Assembly: GCA_025465355.1 (NCBI GenBank) | Contig: JAODNN010000123.1 | Span: forward strand, 1-63,344 | Direction: 5' to 3' | Source: Blastococcus sp. | Lineage (GTDB): Bacteria > Actinomycetota > Actinomycetes > Mycobacteriales > Geodermatophilaceae | Length of the DNA stretch: 63,344 nucleotides | In this document: positions 1-8,698 of the stretch, piece after piece | Position numbering within the stretch: position 1 is the first letter of the stretch | How the letters are laid out: each line of letters begins with the position of its first letter | Made by a program: the position numbers and the translations under genes | The notes under the pieces: model-generated | Seen by the model: only the letters and a program-made list of their open reading frames with translations | Told to the model about the DNA's origin: nothing | Databases searched by the model: none

Positions 1-1521
1 GTGGTGGCCGTCATCGGTGACGGTGCCCTGACCGGCGGCATGGCATGGGAGGCGCTGAACAACATCGCGGCGGCACAGGACCGCCCCGTCGTCATCGTGG
101 TCAACGACAACGGCCGCTCCTACTCGCCGACGATCGGCGGCGTCGCCGACGCCCTGGCCACGCTGCGGCTGCGGCCGGGCTACGAGCAGGCCCTGGACGC
201 CGTCCGGCAGGCGCTGCACCGCGCACCGGTCGTCGGGTCGGCGCTCTATGACGCGCTGCACGCGATCAAGAAGGGCCTCAAGGACGTCCTGTCGCCCCAG
301 GGCATGTTCGAGGACCTCGGCATGAAGTACGTCGGCCCGGTCGACGGGCACGACATCAAGGCGATGGAGTCGGCGCTGCGCCGGGCACGGGCATTCGGTG
401 GCCCGGTGATCGTGCATGCCGTCACCACCAAGGGCTACGGCTATCCGCCGGCGGAGACCGACGAGATCGACGCCTGGCACGCCACCGGGATCTTCGACCC
501 CGACAGCGGGACCAGCGCCCGCAAGGCCGGCCTGGCCTGGACCGACGCGTTCGCCGACGAGCTGGTGCGAATCGGCGGGGAGCGGCCGGACATCGTGGCG
601 ATCACCGCGGCAATGCTGCACCCGACCGGGCTGGCGCCGTTCGCCGAGCGTTTCCCGGAGCGCACCTTCGACGTCGGGATCGCCGAGCAGCACGCGCTGA
701 CCTCGGCGGCCGGCCTCGGCATGGCCGGGCTGCACCCGGTGGTGGCGGTCTACTCGACCTTCCTCAACCGTGCCTTCGACCAACTCCTGATGGACGTCGC
801 GCTGCACCGCCAGCCGGTGACGGTCGTGCTGGACCGCGCCGGCGTGACCGGCGACGACGGCGCCTCGCACAACGGCATGTGGGACATGTCGATCCTCTCC
901 GTCGTCCCGGGGCTGCACCTGGCCGCGCCGCGCGACGAGACCACGCTGCGCGAGGCGCTCCGCGAGGCGGTGCGGATCACCGACGGGCCGTCGGTGATCC
1001 GCTTCCCGAAGGGCGCCCTGCCTCCGGACATCCCTGCGCTCGAGCGCCGCGGCCCCGTCGACGTCCTCCGCCGTGGGGAGCGACCGGACGTGCTGCTGGT
1101 CGCCGTCGGCTCGATGGTGCCGATGTGCCTGGCGGTCGCCGAGCGGGCGGCCGACCATGGCATCGAGGTCACCGTCGTCGACCCGCGGTGGGTGCTGCCG
1201 GTGGCCGAAGAGCTCGTCGCCCTCGTGCCTGATTACCGGCTCGTCGTCACGGTCGAGGACGGCGGCCGGGCCGGGGGAGTGGGGGCGACGCTCACCCAGG
1301 CTCTGCAGGACCGCGACTGCGACGTCCCGGTCCGTGCCCTCGGGCTTCCGCAGCGGTTCTTCGAGCACGGCAGCCGCGGGCAGGTGCTCGCCGACGCCGG
1401 CCTCACCGAACAGGACATCGCCCGCCGGATCGCCGAGTGGACCGCCGGTCTCGCCGAGCGTGCCGAGGACCGCGGGCCGGAGCGCAACGTCGTTGCCGAC
1501 GCTCCGGTCGAGGGGCCCTGA
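1..1521 (+). CDS. dxs: 1-deoxy-D-xylulose-5-phosphate synthase, 5'-truncated by window edge
   Basis: Condenses pyruvate and glyceraldehyde 3-phosphate to DXP, the first step of the non-mevalonate isoprenoid pathway, using thiamine diphosphate; cytosolic. The visible part opens at the ThDP-binding motif [15 protein letters not shown], continues through the transketolase pyrimidine-binding domain ([19 protein letters not shown], then [18 protein letters not shown]) and ends with the C-terminal transketolase domain. About 506 codons are present where the family has about 620-640, so roughly 130-150 N-terminal residues lie outside the window. The GTG at base 1 is therefore not the true start. The TGA is followed two bases later by a thiamine-binding protein gene, a suggestive neighbour for a ThDP enzyme. 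Identification is firm. Confidence 0.96.
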   Translation: MVAVIGDGALTGGMAWEALNNIAAAQDRPVVIVVNDNGRSYSPTIGGVADALATLRLRPGYEQALDAVRQALHRAPVVGSALYDALHAIKKGLKDVLSPQGMFEDLGMKYVGPVDGHDIKAMESALRRARAFGGPVIVHAVTTKGYGYPPAETDEIDAWHATGIFDPDSGTSARKAGLAWTDAFADELVRIGGERPDIVAITAAMLHPTGLAPFAERFPERTFDVGIAEQHALTSAAGLGMAGLHPVVAVYSTFLNRAFDQLLMDVALHRQPVTVVLDRAGVTGDDGASHNGMWDMSILSVVPGLHLAAPRDETTLREALREAVRITDGPSVIRFPKGALPPDIPALERRGPVDVLRRGERPDVLLVAVGSMVPMCLAVAERAADHGIEVTVVDPRWVLPVAEELVALVPDYRLVVTVEDGGRAGGVGATLTQALQDRDCDVPVRALGLPQRFFEHGSRGQVLADAGLTEQDIARRIAEWTAGLAERAEDRGPERNVVADAPVEGP

Positions 1522-1523
1522 CG

Positions 1524-1802
1524 GTGATCGCGGAGATCCAGGTCGCTCCGTCGCCGCCCGGCACGGCCGAGAACCCGCACGCGCACGTCGAGGCCGCGAT
1601 CGCGGTGATTCAGGCGTCCGGTCTGCGCTACGAGGTCGGCGCGCTCGGGACCACGCTGGAGGGCGACGACGACGCGGTCTGGGCCACGCTGCGGGCGGCC
1701 CACGAGGCGATGCTCGCCGCCGGCGCGACCGGTGGGATCTCCCACATCAAGGTGGCCTCGGTCGGCCGCACGATGGACAGCCTGACCGGGAAGTTCCGCT
1801 AG
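1524..1802 (+). CDS. MTH1187/YqgV family thiamine-binding protein
   Basis: Small cytosolic protein (92 aa) of the MTH1187/YkoF-like family (DUF77), whose members bind thiamine or hydroxymethylpyrimidine; no enzymatic reaction is established. Visible family features are the N-terminal strand VIAEIQVAPSPPGT, the central YEVGALGTTLEGDDDAVW stretch and the C-terminal KVASVGRTMDSLTGKFR. I chose the GTG at 1524 because the alignable protein begins there, a GAGGGG ribosome-binding site sits 8-13 bases upstream, and the longer frame from 1437 would run through the dxs 3' end as arginine-rich junk. It starts two bases after the dxs stop, so the two are probably co-transcribed. Confidence 0.88.
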   Translation: MIAEIQVAPSPPGTAENPHAHVEAAIAVIQASGLRYEVGALGTTLEGDDDAVWATLRAAHEAMLAAGATGGISHIKVASVGRTMDSLTGKFR

Positions 1803-1898
1803 GTCCGTAGGCCTGCCGCCGAGAGCGCCGCTCGACCGGGGTGCGGCGGCGGAGGGCCTCAGCGGGCTGACCTGCATCCGGCCACCGTCCTGGCCCAC

Positions 1899-1946
1899 CG
1901 TTCCGCGTCCTGGCTCACAGTGGGAGGTGAACCAGGACGCGGAACG
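1899..1946. terminator. 15-bp perfect hairpin between convergent genes
   Basis: Bases 1899-1913 are the exact reverse complement of 1932-1946. After one mismatch the stem continues with four more pairs (TCAC with GTGA), leaving an 8-base loop. It lies between the thiamine-binding gene (stop 1802, forward) and fadB (stop 1973, reverse), the place for a bidirectional terminator. There is no flanking T-run, so intrinsic termination is inferred; it could also be a dispersed palindromic repeat. Confidence 0.6.
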
Positions 1947-1962
1947 ATCAGCTCAGCTGATC
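1946..1962. repeat. Short palindrome GATCAGCT-C-AGCTGATC
   Basis: An exact 8-base inverted repeat around one central C, directly abutting the large hairpin at 1899-1946 and 10 bases from the fadB stop. It may extend the terminator region or be a binding site. No function can be assigned from sequence. Confidence 0.5.
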
Positions 1963-1972
1963 ATCCGGTGGA

Positions 1973-4057
1973 TCAGGCGGGGAGGCTCGCCACCCCGCGA
2001 GGCAGGAACCGGGAACCGGTCACCGCCTCCGAGATCCCCTGCCGGTCCAGGTGCGGGGAGATGCCGCCCAGCCAGAACGGCCAGCCGGCGCCGAGCAGCA
2101 TGCACAGGTCGATGTCCTGCACCGCCTGGACGACGCCCTCCTGGAGCATCAGGCCGATCTCCTCGGCCAGTGCCCGCTCGGCGCGGACGCGGACCTCGTC
2201 CTCGGTCTGCGGGGAGTCGCCCGCGGCGATGCCGGCGAGGTCGGGGTCGACGACGCCGGGCTCCGAGTACACCGACGACTTGCCGAGCTCGACCATCTTC
2301 CGCAGTCCCTCGCCGACGGCGAACCGCTCGGGGAAGGCCTCGTGCATCCGCTCGGCGACGTGCAGCGCCACCGGGGGCCCGACGAGGGTGAGCAGCTCGA
2401 ACGGTGTCATCGGCAGGCCCAGCGGGTCGAGGGCCCGGTCGGCCACGGCCACCGGCGTCCCCTGCTCCACGGCGGCGGTGATCTCGCCGAGGAAGCGGGT
2501 GAGCAGCCGGTTGACCACGAAGGCCGGGGCGTCGGCCACGAGCACACAGCTCTTCTTCAGCGACTTGCCGACGGCGAAGGCGGTCGCCAGCGTCGCGTCG
2601 TCGGTCCGCTCCGCGCGCACCACCTCGAGCAGCGGGAGCACCGCCACCGGGTTGAAGAAGTGCAGGCCGACGACCCGCTCCGGGTGCTCGAGCTTGGAGG
2701 CCATCTCGGTCACCGACAGCGCGGAGGTGTTGGTGGCGAGCACGCACTCGGGCGAGACCACAGCCTCGACCTCGGCGAACACCTGCTGCTAGACCGACAT
2801 CTCCTCGAACACGGCCTCGATGACGAGGTCGGCGTCGGCGAAGGCGTCCTTGCTCAGCGAGCCGGTGACCAGGCCCTTGAGCTGGTTGAGCCTGTCCTGG
2901 TTGAGCCGCCCGCGCTGGGCCAGCTTGTCCAGTTCGCCGTGCACGTACGCCACGCCCTTGTCGACGCGGGCCTGATCGATGTCGGTGAGGACGACGGGCA
3001 CCTTCAGCTGCCTCACGAACAGCATCGCCAGCTGACTGGCCATGAGCCCAGCTCCGACGACGCCGACCTTGGTGATCTTCCGGGTCAGCGACCTGTCGGG
3101 CGCACCGGCCGGTCGCTTGGCCCGCTTGTTGACCAGGTCGAACGAGTAGAGGCTCGCCCGCAGCTCGTCGCTCATCAGCAGGTCGCTCAGGGCGTCGTCC
3201 TCGGCCGCCGTCCCGGCGGTGAAGGCGTCGCCGTCGACGCCCGCCCGCGCCCGGTCCAGCAGCTCGACCGAACGCACGGCACCGGGGGAGGCGTTGCGGG
3301 TCCGCCCGGCGACGATGGCCTGCGCACGGGCGATCGCGTTCTCCCAGCCCGCGCGGTCGACGTCGGCGCGGTTCACCGTGACGGTTCCGCCGAGCACGCC
3401 GGCCGCCCACTCCAGTGAACGCTCCAGGAAGTCGGCCGGCTCGAACACCGCGTCGGCGATGCCGAGCGTGGCCGCCTTCGGTCCCGGCGTCATCTTGTTC
3501 TGCGCCAGGGCGTTCTCGACGATCACGGTGACTGCCGGGTCGATGCCGATCAGGTTCGGCAGCAGCTGCGTGCCGCCCCAGCCGGGCACCAGGCCGAGGA
3601 AGACCTCGGGAAAGGCGATGACCGACGTCGTGGCGATGGTCCGGTAGTGGCAGTGCAGCGCCAGCTCCAGGCCACCGCCGAGCGCCGCGCCGTTGACGAA
3701 GGCGAACGTCGGGATCGACGAGTCCTTCAGCCGGCGGAACACCCGGTGCCCGGTCTCGGCGATCTCCCGCGCCGCCGCGGCGTCGGTGACCGACGGGATG
3801 CCGGAGAGGTCCGCGCCGACGGCGAAGATGAACGGCTTGCCGGTGACCGCGATGGCCGCGGGCGCCGGGCTGTGCGCAGCGATCTCGTCCAGGGCGGCGT
3901 CGAGCGAGGCGAGCCCGCCCGGGCCGAACGTGGAGGGCCGGGTGTGGTCGTGCCCGTTGTCGATGGTGATCAGCGCGAGCTCGCCGGCAACCCCGGGCAC
4001 CCGCAGGTACCGGACCTTCGCCTCGGTGACGACCTCGTTCTCGAAGACGGCAGTCAT
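1973..4057 (-). pseudogene. fadB: FadB-like multifunctional beta-oxidation protein, interrupted by an amber codon
   Basis: Alpha subunit of the fatty-acid oxidation complex: enoyl-CoA hydratase plus 3-hydroxyacyl-CoA dehydrogenase. N-terminal crotonase domain (about residues 1-250, with FAVGADLSGI and GAALGGGLELAL), then the NAD-binding motif KVGVVGAGLMASQLAM near residue 335, then the dehydrogenase C-terminal domain to residue 694. Codon 423 (bases 2789-2791) is TAG. The protein reads EEMSV-stop-QQVFAEVEAVVSPE, and the reading frame is unchanged on both sides. Lysine (AAG) normally occupies this position as I recall the family, so one A-to-T change explains it. As written, the product stops at 422 aa and lacks the rest of the dehydrogenase. 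The ATG overlaps the fadA stop (TGATG), so the pair is an operon. Sequencing error and recent inactivation cannot be told apart here. Confidence 0.88.
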
Positions 4058-5262
4058 CAGTTGGTCGCCCCTTCCCAGTTCGGGTTCTCCCAGATCACGG
4101 TGCCGCCCATGCCGAAGCCGATGCACATGGCGGTCAGGCCGTAGCGGACGTCGGGCCGCTCGGCGAACTGCCGGGACAGCTGGGTCATCAGCCGCACGCC
4201 CGAGGAGGCCAGCGGGTGGCCGACGGCGATCGCGCCGCCCCACGGGTTGACCCGTTCGTCGTCGTCGGCGATGCCGTAGTGGTCCAGGAAGGCCAGCACC
4301 TGGACGGCGAAGGCCTCGTTGAGCTCGAACAGGCCGATGTCGTCGATGGTCAGGCCGGTCGAGGCCAGCGCCTTCTCCGTCGACGGGATCGGGCCGACGC
4401 CCATGACCTCGGGCTCGACACCGGCGAAGCCGTAGCCGACCAGCCGCATGCCGATGGTCAGGCCGAGCTCGCGGGCGACGTCCTCGGCAGCGAGCAGGCA
4501 GCTCGTGGCGCCGTCGTTCAGGCCGGCCGCGTTGCCGGGGGTGACGTGCCCGTGTGGCCGGAACGGCGTCTTCAAGGTCGCGAGGCCGTCGAGGGTGGTG
4601 CCGGGCCGCGGCGGCTCGTCGGCCGTGGCCAGGCTCCAGCCGTTCTCGGCCGAGCGGGTGGCGACCGGGACGAGCTCCGGGCCGATCTGGCCGTTGGCCA
4701 GCGCCTTGGCGTACTTCTGCTGGCTTCCCAGCGCGAAGGCGTCGGCGCGCTCCTTGGTCAGCTGCGGGAAACGGTCGTGCAGGTTCTCCGCCGTCGAGCC
4801 CATGACCAGCGCCGACTCGTCGACCAGCTTCTCCGACACGAAGCGAGGGTTGGGGTCGACGCCCTCGCCCATCGGGTGCCGGCCCATGTGCTCCACGCCA
4901 CCGGCGATCGCGACGTCGTACGCGCCGAACGCGATGCCGGACGCCGTCGTCGTCACCGCGGTCATCGCGCCGGCGCACATGCGGTCGATCGAGAAGCCGG
5001 GCACCGACTTCGGCAGCCCCGCCAGGAGGGCGGCGGTGCGGCCGAGGGTCAGTCCCTGGTCGCCGATCTGGGTGGTCGCCGCGATGGCGACCTCGTCGAT
5101 CCGGTCGGCCGGCAGCGCCGGGTTGCGCCGCAGCAGCTCGCGGATGCAGCGCACGACCAGGTCGTCGGCGCGCGTCTCGGCGTAGATGCCCTTCGGGCCT
5201 GCCTTGCCGAACGGGGTGCGCACGCCGTCGACGAAGACGACCTCACGCAGCAAGCGGGACAT
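4057..5262 (-). CDS. fadA: Acetyl-CoA acyltransferase (thiolase)
   Basis: Beta-ketoacyl-CoA thiolase (401 aa), which cleaves 3-ketoacyl-CoA with CoA to give acetyl-CoA and a shortened acyl-CoA; partner of the FadB-like protein downstream. Visible motifs: acylated cysteine in DRMCAGAMTAV, FELNEAFAVQ, the histidine signature GGAIAVGHPLASSG, and the second cysteine in AMCIGFGMGG. I placed the start at the ATG at 5262 (MSRLLREVVFVDG) because GGAGG lies four bases upstream (5267-5271) and family homology begins there; the longer frame upstream is unlike a thiolase. The stop overlaps the fadB start by one base. Confidence 0.94.
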   Translation of the reverse strand: MSRLLREVVFVDGVRTPFGKAGPKGIYAETRADDLVVRCIRELLRRNPALPADRIDEVAIAATTQIGDQGLTLGRTAALLAGLPKSVPGFSIDRMCAGAMTAVTTTASGIAFGAYDVAIAGGVEHMGRHPMGEGVDPNPRFVSEKLVDESALVMGSTAENLHDRFPQLTKERADAFALGSQQKYAKALANGQIGPELVPVATRSAENGWSLATADEPPRPGTTLDGLATLKTPFRPHGHVTPGNAAGLNDGATSCLLAAEDVARELGLTIGMRLVGYGFAGVEPEVMGVGPIPSTEKALASTGLTIDDIGLFELNEAFAVQVLAFLDHYGIADDDERVNPWGGAIAVGHPLASSGVRLMTQLSRQFAERPDVRYGLTAMCIGFGMGGTVIWENPNWEGATN

Positions 5263-5311
5263 GGGACCTCCGCAAGAGTTCTGGGCCGCACGGAAGGAGC
5301 GGCGCCCATAA

Positions 5312-5327
5312 GTTACCCGTCGGTAAC
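5312..5327. promoter_or_regulatory. Inverted repeat GTTACC-N4-GGTAAC upstream of fadA
   Basis: Exact 6-base inverted repeat with a 4-base spacer, about 50 bases upstream of the fadA ATG. This size and position fit an operator for a TetR-type regulator, a common arrangement for actinobacterial beta-oxidation genes. The regulator itself is not in the window, so the role is inferred. Confidence 0.45.
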
Positions 5328-5498
5328 AGTGGAGGCCAGCCCGGCCCACTGCTCCGTGCACTCACCAGCAGAGTCGTCCGCGGGACCGGGCCCCGCGCTC
5401 ACGAATCGGTGACGACCGAGAGCTGGGATCGGTGTCGGAGGTGAAGTTCCGCGCCTTGCCCCCCGACCTCGGGCCCGACACGCGGATCGGGGGGGCGC

Positions 5499-5510
5499 CG
5501 TCACGTGACG
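5499..5510. promoter_or_regulatory. 12-bp palindrome CGTCACGTGACG upstream of the injection-system operon
   Basis: Perfect palindrome about 220 bases before the first injection-system gene, in otherwise non-coding sequence. It is a possible operator for that operon. In GC-rich DNA a 12-base palindrome can occur by chance, so the call is weak. Confidence 0.3.
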
Positions 5511-5729
5511 ACGCGCCGCCCGGGTGGCCGCTCGGATCGCAGCCGGTTACGGCGCGGGCCGGGCCAGGGGAATGCTCCGCGCTCGGTCGGGTGTCCGGCG
5601 CCGGGTGGCGCCGACGGCCCACCGGAGCAGATCCGACGGAACGGGGCGAGCGATGGCACCGGGGATGCGGCGGGCACGCAGCAGCGGACCGATCGAGACT
5701 GCCGGGCCGGATCCTGCGCGGGTCCGGCG

Positions 5730-7805
5730 GTGAGCCCCGAGGTCGACGCGGTCAGCCGGCACGTCGTCACCGTGCTCACGGTGCTCGAACGGCTCGACGC
5801 GGCGCTGTCCGCGGCCGTGGACGGCCGGGAGCCTTCCGCGAGGACTGCTCCCCGACCGCTGCTCTCCCCGGACGAGCATCCCGCCGACTCCCGGTTCCGT
5901 CATCTCGCGGACGCCTACCGGCTGTCCCCGGTCGAGCTGGACCTGCTCCTTCTCGCCATGGCACCCCAGCTCGACGTCCGGTACGGGGAGCTTTTCGGCT
6001 GCCTGCAGGGGGACCCCGCTCGGCATCGCCCCACCGTCTCCGTGGCACTCGGCCTGCTGGGCCTGACCCCGGCCCAGCGGGTGGTGGCCAGGCAGGTGCT
6101 GACGCCGACGTCGCGGCTGGTGGCCCCCGGACTGGTGCGGCTGCACGACCCCTCCGGGCAGCCCGGGAGCCCCTTGCCCGACCGTGAGCTGTCGGTCGAC
6201 GACCGACTGGTCGCCTATGTCACCGGCCACGACGGCATGGACGCCGCACTGTCCGAGGTGGCCGACGTCGTACGGATCGCCCCGACCGGACCCGGGATCG
6301 ACCGGCTCGTGGTCGCCGACGAGGTCCGTGCGCAGCTTGCGTCTCTCCAGCGCCGGCCGCAGCGGCTCTGTCTGCTGCGGGGGCCCGAGGGGTCCGGCCG
6401 CCAGGGCGCCGCCGAGGTCCTGGCGCAGGCCTGGGGCGTCACGGCCCTGCTGCGTGTGCAGACCGATCGGCTGCCCTTCGAGGACCCGGCGCGGTTCGCC
6501 GCCCTGGTGCAGGCGGTGAGCCGGGAGGCCCGGTTGCAGCGAGCGGCCCCCTTCTGGGAGCGGTTCGACGTGCTCCTGGAGGAGCCACGCGAGCCCCTGC
6601 GGGACCTGGTGCAGGCAGCGCTGTCGAGCGAGCCGCACGCATTCGTCAGCGCGTCGGGGGACTGGCCGGCGCGGAACGGTCCGGCCCTGGCCGAGGTGGT
6701 GCTGACGTCAGGCACGACAGGTCAGCGCGCCGAGCTGTGGCGGCGCCGACTCGACGCCTCCGCCCCGGACGGTGCGACGGCCGGGGGCCCGGCTGCGGAG
6801 GACCTCGCGGCGCTCGCGGCAGCGTTCCGGCTCGGTCCGAGGGCGATCGGCGCCGCGGTCGCCGAGGCGCGGAACTCGGGGGCCGCGGTCACCGCAGCGG
6901 CTCTGGCGGCGGCCGCCCGCCGTCAGGGCTCCGCGGCACTGGCCGGCGAAGGACGGCGGGTCGAGCAGCCCTACGGCTGGAACGATCTCGTGCTGCCGCC
7001 GGACCGGCTGCAGCGGTTGCACGCGCTGGGCGACCGGATCCGCTTCCGGGCCACGGTGTACGACCTGTGGGGTTTCGCGGCGACGGTCGGCCCGGCACGC
7101 GGCACGGCCGCCCTCTTCACCGGTCCGTCCGGCACCGGCAAGACCATGGCCGCGGGCATCCTCGCCGGCTCGCTCGGCCTCGACCTGTACCGGGTCGACC
7201 TGGCCGGCGTCGTCAGCAAGTACATCGGGGAGACCGAGAAGGCCCTCGCCCGCATCTTCGCCGCTGCCGAGGCGACGAGCGCGGTGCTCTTCTTCGACGA
7301 GGCCGACGCGCTGTTCGGCAAGCGCACCGAGGTGCGCGACGCCCACGACCGCTACGCCAACGTCGAGGTCTCCTACCTGCTGCAGCGGCTCGAGGAACAC
7401 GACGGCGTCGTCGTCCTGGCCACCAACCTGCGCAAGAACATCGACGAGGCCTTCCTGCGCCGGCTGCAGTTCGTCGTCGAGTTCCCCCTTCCCGACCGTG
7501 ACCACCGCCGGCTGATCTGGCAGCGGATGTTCCCCGCCGCGGCTCCGCTGGACCCCGCGTTGGACCTGGACCTGCTGGCCGAACGCTTCGAGCTGTCCGG
7601 CGGCAGCATCCGGAACGTCGCGGTGGAGGCGGCATTCGCCGCCGCCGTGTCCGGTCGTCCGATCGGCCCGGACCACGTGTCGACGGCCCTGCGGCACGAG
7701 CACCAGAAGCTCGGCCGGGTGCCCGCCGAGCACCTGTGGGCGGGGTCCGGTGACGGCCCCTCGTCCCCGAACGGCCACGTCCCTCTCGCAAGGAGTGCTC
7801 CATGA
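5730..7805 (+). CDS. AAA+ ATPase of contractile injection system (Pvc15/Afp15-like)
   Basis: Large cytosolic AAA+ ATPase, 691 aa from the chosen start. The C-terminal AAA domain has Walker A GPSGTGKT at about residue 465, Walker B VLFFDEADALFGKR at about 519, then the sensor stretch ATNLRKNIDEAFLRRLQF. An N-terminal half carries a degenerate P-loop (GPEGSGRQ, with arginine for lysine), as seen in ATPases of extracellular contractile injection systems, where they are thought to act in assembly or sheath handling. The GTG at 5730 was preferred over the frame's upstream GTG at 5505 because the intervening 75 codons lack the high-GC third-position bias; no strong ribosome-binding site decides it. 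It heads a run of overlapping genes, ending ATGA with the DUF4157 gene. The family is clear; the exact start is not. Confidence 0.9.
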   Translation: MSPEVDAVSRHVVTVLTVLERLDAALSAAVDGREPSARTAPRPLLSPDEHPADSRFRHLADAYRLSPVELDLLLLAMAPQLDVRYGELFGCLQGDPARHRPTVSVALGLLGLTPAQRVVARQVLTPTSRLVAPGLVRLHDPSGQPGSPLPDRELSVDDRLVAYVTGHDGMDAALSEVADVVRIAPTGPGIDRLVVADEVRAQLASLQRRPQRLCLLRGPEGSGRQGAAEVLAQAWGVTALLRVQTDRLPFEDPARFAALVQAVSREARLQRAAPFWERFDVLLEEPREPLRDLVQAALSSEPHAFVSASGDWPARNGPALAEVVLTSGTTGQRAELWRRRLDASAPDGATAGGPAAEDLAALAAAFRLGPRAIGAAVAEARNSGAAVTAAALAAAARRQGSAALAGEGRRVEQPYGWNDLVLPPDRLQRLHALGDRIRFRATVYDLWGFAATVGPARGTAALFTGPSGTGKTMAAGILAGSLGLDLYRVDLAGVVSKYIGETEKALARIFAAAEATSAVLFFDEADALFGKRTEVRDAHDRYANVEVSYLLQRLEEHDGVVVLATNLRKNIDEAFLRRLQFVVEFPLPDRDHRRLIWQRMFPAAAPLDPALDLDLLAERFELSGGSIRNVAVEAAFAAAVSGRPIGPDHVSTALRHEHQKLGRVPAEHLWAGSGDGPSSPNGHVPLARSAP

Positions 7806-8689
7806 CCACCATGCGACGTCCGCTGGCCCGTCAGGACCGGAGCGCCCCGACGGCAGCCGCTCCGGCGGGGGAGCGGGCCACCCGGACGGCATCCGCCGGC
7901 CGGCCGTTGCCCGGCGCGGTCAGGGCGCGGATGGAGACGGCGTTCGGGGCCGACTTCTCCGACGTGACGGTGCGGGAGGACGGCGCCACCGCTGCCCTCG
8001 ACGCGGTGGCGGTCACCCGCGGGAACCAGATCTCGTTCAGCCCGGGGATGTACGACGTGCACAGTCCTGAAGGGCTGGAGGTCATCGGGCACGAGTTGGC
8101 ACACGTGCTGCAGCAGCGGTCCGGGCGCGTCCACGGGTCCGGCGTCACCGAGGTTCCCGCGCTCGAGTCCGAAGCACACGAGGCGGGGCGGCAGGCAGCG
8201 CACGGCGCATCCGTGATGACGCGGGACGGGGAGGGCGCGTCCGGCGAGCAAGGGGCGGTCCCATCCACGACCGCACCGCAAGGCTCGGCCCCCGCCGGAG
8301 CGGTCGCCCAGCCGTCGCGCGTCGGGGACTTCTTCCGCCGGCTGTTCCGGCGAGGGAACGGCGCCCCTGCCGCGGCGCCCGGCCCTGTCGGCCCGGCACC
8401 CGCACCGGGTCCTGGTCCTGGTCCTGGTCCGGGTCCTGGTCCGGGTCCTGGTCCCGCCGTCGGAGCGGCGCCGCGCGCACGGCAGCGCAGCTTCTACGCG
8501 AACCAGGAGGACGTCATCTACGGCAACCTCGACGAGGTCCAACACATGCTCCGGCAGCAGGCCCAGCAGGCCCAGCCGCAAGCCCCGCGTCCCGCGTTGC
8601 CGCAGACCGGCGTACAGCCGGGGCAGGTCATCGATCGGAACGAGCTGCAGAGGGCATTCGAGCAGCGGGCCAGGAAGCGGATCCAGTGA
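7802..8689 (+). CDS. DUF4157 (HExxH metalloprotease-like) protein of injection system
   Basis: 295 aa. Residues about 37-120 form a DUF4157 domain (PLPGAVRARMETAFGADFSDV, a predicted zinc-binding HELAHVLQQ with H97, E98 and H101, then an ESEAHEAG segment). A basic patch (FFRRLFRRG) follows, then a proline/alanine linker with eight Gly-Pro dipeptides (residues 203-218), and a C-terminal glutamine-rich segment ending in charged helices. DUF4157 is a known companion of extracellular contractile injection systems and often forms the N-terminal part of candidate effectors. It may be cargo, or a leader or chaperone for cargo; the C-terminus resembles no toxin I know. The ATG overlaps the ATPase stop. 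Confidence 0.85.
   Translation: MTTMRRPLARQDRSAPTAAAPAGERATRTASAGRPLPGAVRARMETAFGADFSDVTVREDGATAALDAVAVTRGNQISFSPGMYDVHSPEGLEVIGHELAHVLQQRSGRVHGSGVTEVPALESEAHEAGRQAAHGASVMTRDGEGASGEQGAVPSTTAPQGSAPAGAVAQPSRVGDFFRRLFRRGNGAPAAAPGPVGPAPAPGPGPGPGPGPGPGPGPAVGAAPRARQRSFYANQEDVIYGNLDEVQHMLRQQAQQAQPQAPRPALPQTGVQPGQVIDRNELQRAFEQRARKRIQ
8408..8455 (+). repeat. Eight tandem hexamers GGTCCN encoding (Gly-Pro)8
   Basis: Eight consecutive in-frame copies of GGTCCT, GGTCCG or GGTCCC inside the DUF4157 gene. They encode a flexible Gly-Pro linker between the protease-like domain and the C-terminal segment. Such arrays change copy number by slippage, so linker length may vary between strains without breaking the frame. 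Confidence 0.9.
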
Positions 8690-8698
8690 CGGGGACCG

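Larger units (their letters stand above)
5263..5729. other. Divergent intergenic region between fadA and the injection-system operon
   Basis: About 470 bases with no convincing gene. It must hold the fadA promoter (leftward) and probably the promoter of the rightward injection-system operon. It contains two inverted repeats, listed separately, at 5312-5327 and 5499-5510. A long open frame crosses the right half (from GTG 5505), but its codons include TTA, AAT, GGT and GCT and it reads as arginine/glycine-rich low-complexity protein, so I judge it untranslated up to about 5730. Confidence 0.6.

Noticed and set aside
5505-5729. N-terminal extension of the AAA+ ATPase from the GTG at 5505
   Set aside because: Codon use includes TTA, AAT and other AT-ending codons unlike the rest of the gene, and the product is low-complexity Arg/Gly.
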